Of a stretch of 9,282 nt of DNA, positions 7,378-9,282 are shown one piece after another. The position numbers were made by a program, and so were the translations under genes. This stretch comes from GCA-002790365 sp964486645 (lineage in GTDB: Bacteria > Bacteroidota > Ignavibacteria > Ignavibacteriales > Ignavibacteriaceae). The notes below the pieces were generated by a model, which was not told the DNA's origin, ran no database searches, and was given only the letters and a program-made list of their open reading frames with translations. Location of the stretch: positions 1 through 9,282 of the forward strand of contig CAZAOG010000109.1 of NCBI GenBank assembly GCA_964486645.1, in the 5' to 3' direction. Position 1 is the stretch's first letter; each line of letters opens with the position of its first letter.

Positions 7378-8826
7378 TTATCCTACGCTTCCTTCCAAGC
7401 TGATACTCAACAATTTTTGAGCTTCAACGGCAAATTCCATAGGTAGTTCTTTGAATACTTCTTTGCAGTAGCCGTTAACAATTAAACCGATTGCATCTTC
7501 CGTAGATATTCCTCTCTGGTTGAGATAAAATATCTGGTCTTCGCCTATTTTTGAAGTGGTAGCTTCGTGTTCTACCTGAGCCGACGAATTATTAATTTCA
7601 AGATAGGGGAAAGTATGCGCGCCGCATTTATCGCCGATCAACAATGAATCACACTGAGAGAAATTACGGGCATTGTCTGCTTTTTTTGACACCTTTACCA
7701 AGCCTCTGTAGCTGTTGCTGCTTTTACCTGCCGATATTCCTTTTGATATTATCGTGCTCGATGTATTTTTACCGAGGTGGATCATCTTTGTGCCTGTATC
7801 CGCCTGCTGATAATTATTTGTAAGAGCCACCGAGTAAAATTCACCTACCGAATTATCGCCCTGTAAAATACAACTGGGATATTTCCAGGTAATTGCCGAA
7901 CCGGTTTCAACTTGTGTCCAAGATATTTTTGAATTGATACCTCTTGCGGCACCGCGTTTTGTAACAAAATTAAAAATTCCGCCCTTACCGTTTTTGTCAC
8001 CGGGATACCAATTTTGCACCGTTGAATATTTAATTTCCGCATTATCCAGGGTAATTAATTCAACAACTGCGGCGTGCAGCTGATTTTCATCACGCATAGG
8101 TGCGGTACAGCCTTCAAGATAACTAACGTAAGAGCCTTCGTCTGCAATAATAAGTGTTCGCTCAAATTGTCCGGTGTTAGCGGCATTAATTCTAAAATAG
8201 GTTGAAAGTTCCATAGGACAGCGGACACCTTTTGGAATGTAGACAAAAGAACCGTCACTGAATACGGCGGAATTTAGGGTAGCAAAAAAGTTATCGGTAT
8301 AAGGAACAACTGTACCCAGATATTTTTTAATTAAATCCGGATGATTTTTAACTGCTTCCGAAAATGAACAGAAGATTATTCCTAATTCGGACAAAGTTTC
8401 TTTAAAAGAAGTTGCCACGGAAACGCTGTCAAACACGGCATCAACGGCAACATTACTCAATCTTTTTTGTTCTTCAATTGATATGCCCAACTTTTCAAAT
8501 GTTTCCCTTAACTTAGGGTCAACTTCGTCAAGGCTGTTTAATTTGGGTCTTTCCTTTGGAGCGGAATAATATATAATATCCTGATAATCTATTTTTTGGT
8601 AGCTAACGTTAGGCCAATCAGGTTCCGACATTGTTTGCCAGTGTTTGAATGCCTTCAGTCTCCATTCCAATAAAAATTTGGGTTCCTTTTTAATTTCAGA
8701 AATTCTTGTAATAATATCTTCATTTAGCCCTTTGGGTAAAGTAACCGCTTCAATATCGGTTACAAAGCCGTATTTATAATCGGCATTGGTAATTTCTTCA
8801 ATCGTTTTTTGTTCTGTATTGGCCAT
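7378..8826 (-). CDS. sufB: SufB, cluster-assembly subunit of the SufBC2D scaffold
   Basis: A 482-residue SufB, close to the 495 of E. coli. Family landmarks are KPEF-like EPKFLLEWRLKAF (48-60), FFATLNSAVFSDGSFVYIPKG (180-200), RCPMELSTYFRIN, YLEGCTAPMRDENQLHAAVVEL (C240) and the strongly conserved C-terminus. C392 (SQCDSL) and E421 (VEHEATTS) match C405 and E434 of E. coli SufB, the residues shown to matter for cluster assembly. H420 and C401 match conserved neighbours. The protein ends in AVEAQKLLSISLEGSVG, like other SufB proteins, so it is complete. It is the first gene of the operon. AAGGA six bases before the ATG supports the start, and a promoter candidate lies 60-90 bases upstream. Confidence 0.97.
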   Translation of the reverse strand: MANTEQKTIEEITNADYKYGFVTDIEAVTLPKGLNEDIITRISEIKKEPKFLLEWRLKAFKHWQTMSEPDWPNVSYQKIDYQDIIYYSAPKERPKLNSLDEVDPKLRETFEKLGISIEEQKRLSNVAVDAVFDSVSVATSFKETLSELGIIFCSFSEAVKNHPDLIKKYLGTVVPYTDNFFATLNSAVFSDGSFVYIPKGVRCPMELSTYFRINAANTGQFERTLIIADEGSYVSYLEGCTAPMRDENQLHAAVVELITLDNAEIKYSTVQNWYPGDKNGKGGIFNFVTKRGAARGINSKISWTQVETGSAITWKYPSCILQGDNSVGEFYSVALTNNYQQADTGTKMIHLGKNTSSTIISKGISAGKSSNSYRGLVKVSKKADNARNFSQCDSLLIGDKCGAHTFPYLEINNSSAQVEHEATTSKIGEDQIFYLNQRGISTEDAIGLIVNGYCKEVFKELPMEFAVEAQKLLSISLEGSVG

Positions 8827-8885
8827 TAATTGTCCTTGTTAAAATCGTTATCGCTTTTAGCATATAACCGAATATTTAAGACTAA

Positions 8886-8914
8886 AAAATATACAATCTA
8901 TACAAAAATGTCAA
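8886..8914 (-). promoter_or_regulatory. Candidate sigma-70-type promoter for the suf operon
   Basis: On the minus strand a perfect TTGACA (-35, 8914-8909) is followed after 17 bases by TATTTT (8891-8886); TATATT at 8893-8888 with a 15-base spacer is the alternative -10. The expected start would lie near 8880, giving a leader of about 50 bases before the sufB ATG. The -35 is strong but the -10 is only fair, and promoters in Bacteroidota-like lineages can differ from this consensus. Confidence 0.5.
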
Positions 8915-8918
8915 GATT
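8895..8918. promoter_or_regulatory. Imperfect 24-bp dyad over the suf promoter, possible Rrf2 operator
   Basis: On the plus strand the sequence reads AATCT, two bases, ACA, four A, TGT, two bases, AGATT. Eight of twelve arm positions pair about a centre between 8906 and 8907. It covers the -35 and much of the spacer of the promoter candidate. The size is like the 25-bp type 1 sites of IscR, although the bases differ. The link to the regulator encoded at the end of the same operon is inference. Confidence 0.4.
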
Positions 8919-9171
8919 AAAAATTGATAATATTTAGGGTAGATATTAAAAAGGCTCACATGATAAAAAGGCGGAAAAAGTTGATTAAGCAAAACATTGA
9001 ATAATTCTGAAGAAGTATATATATGTGAATCTATGATTTCTGTTTGCGGTTATTCTTTCAAAAAAACAATACGATTTAACGGCAGAGAACCCCGAGGATT
9101 GGCAGATTAAAGGGAGAAGATTATTAAATTTATTTTCATTCACTCATCTTACACAAATGCATTACTGAACA

Positions 9172-9282
9172 GAGGCTGTCTCAAAAGCTAATAAATGTAA
9201 TGCTGAATCTACCTTTCGGCAGACAGGTCTACCTTTCGGCAGACATGTCTATTTCAAAATCTCAAAGTAGAGATAATGAAAT
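9172..9282. mobile_element. Possible IS or MITE end entering the window edge
   Basis: The 16 bases at 9172-9187 (GAGGCTGTCTCAAAAG) resemble the terminal repeats of some transposons of the IS1182/IS5 type, by recollection only. They are followed by AT-rich sequence and a tandem repeat, with no transposase frame before the window ends. A matching inverted copy is not visible in the window, so this may be an element entering from the right, a MITE, or a remnant. Confidence 0.3.
9209..9248. repeat. Two-copy 20-bp tandem repeat
   Basis: The unit ctacctttcggcagacaggt at 9209-9228 is followed directly by a copy at 9229-9248 that differs in one base (aggt to atgt). The flanks (tgctgaat on the left, atttcaaaat on the right) are themselves weakly inverted, as if the repeat were inserted into a small palindrome. 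The ACCT...AGGT arms inside the first unit are also inverted. This looks like a dispersed intergenic repeat family. Confidence 0.75.

Larger units (their letters stand above)
8827..9282. other. Gene-free region upstream of sufB
   Basis: About 456 bases hold no convincing gene. The first 100 bases carry the sufB ribosome site, promoter and dyad. GTTAT (8847-8851) and ATAAC (8864-8868) could form a small leader hairpin. From about 8940 to 9170 I see only short frames. One open stretch on the plus strand, 9037-9168 (43 codons after a stop, beginning FLFAVILSKKQYDL), has no start codon and no family I recognise; it could be a decayed gene fragment. The right end holds the IS-end-like sequence and the tandem repeat listed separately. 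Confidence 0.6.

Noticed and set aside
8847..8868. Leader hairpin before sufB as a possible riboswitch
   Set aside because: Only five pairs form, the leader is about 50 bases, and no known riboswitch core is visible.
8959..9003. A 14-codon plus-strand frame starting MIKRRKK
   Set aside because: Very short, with no ribosome site and no conserved context.
9037..9168. A 43-codon plus-strand open stretch with a possible membrane segment (FLFAVIL) and NPEDWQIKGRR
   Set aside because: It has no start codon and no recognisable family, and another frame over the same bases is also partly open; too short to call a gene or pseudogene.

Overview
The window is AT-rich by eye and has a compact minus-strand gene layout. 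A secreted protein built of Ycf48-like repeats lies next to a sufBCDSU operon that ends in an Rrf2 regulator. Together this suggests a Bacteroidota/Ignavibacteriota/Chlorobiota-type bacterium. That placement is inference from style and gene content; there is no rRNA or other marker here to confirm it. No tRNA, rRNA or CRISPR array was seen.

Layout, all genes on the minus strand and therefore read from right to left. (1) 8827-9282 is gene-free. It holds a candidate sufB promoter overlapped by an imperfect dyad that could be the Rrf2 operator, then an unexplained stretch, then an IS-end-like sequence with a 20-bp tandem duplication at the right edge. (2) 8826 to 2111 is one tightly packed operon: sufB, sufC, sufD, sufS, sufU, sufT (MIP18/DUF59), a bacilliredoxin (BrxA/BrxB, YphP/YqiW family) and an Rrf2/IscR-like regulator. 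Gaps run from 0 to 51 nt. (3) 1850-2110 is a short spacer with a weak terminator candidate and a perfect 12-bp palindrome. (4) 1849 to the left edge is a long reading frame with no stop in the window (616 codons seen). It has a signal peptide and thirteen Ycf48/BNR-type repeats, and its C-terminus lies outside the window.

How it works together: SufS takes sulfur from cysteine and passes it to SufU. The SufBC2D ATPase scaffold builds the Fe-S cluster, and SufT helps maturation or delivery. The Rrf2 protein has three cysteines placed to hold a cluster, so it could sense cluster status and feed back on the sufB promoter. The least expected member is the bacilliredoxin between sufT and the regulator. 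It keeps the CGC active site and carries an extra tail of about 31 residues with more cysteines, which suggests a thiol-redox or persulfide-handling step tied to Fe-S assembly.

Several starts needed attention. sufS begins at TTG and sufT at GTG. The bacilliredoxin is better started at the ATG at 3129 than at the upstream TTG, and sufD at the ATG at 6528 rather than the TTG just before it.
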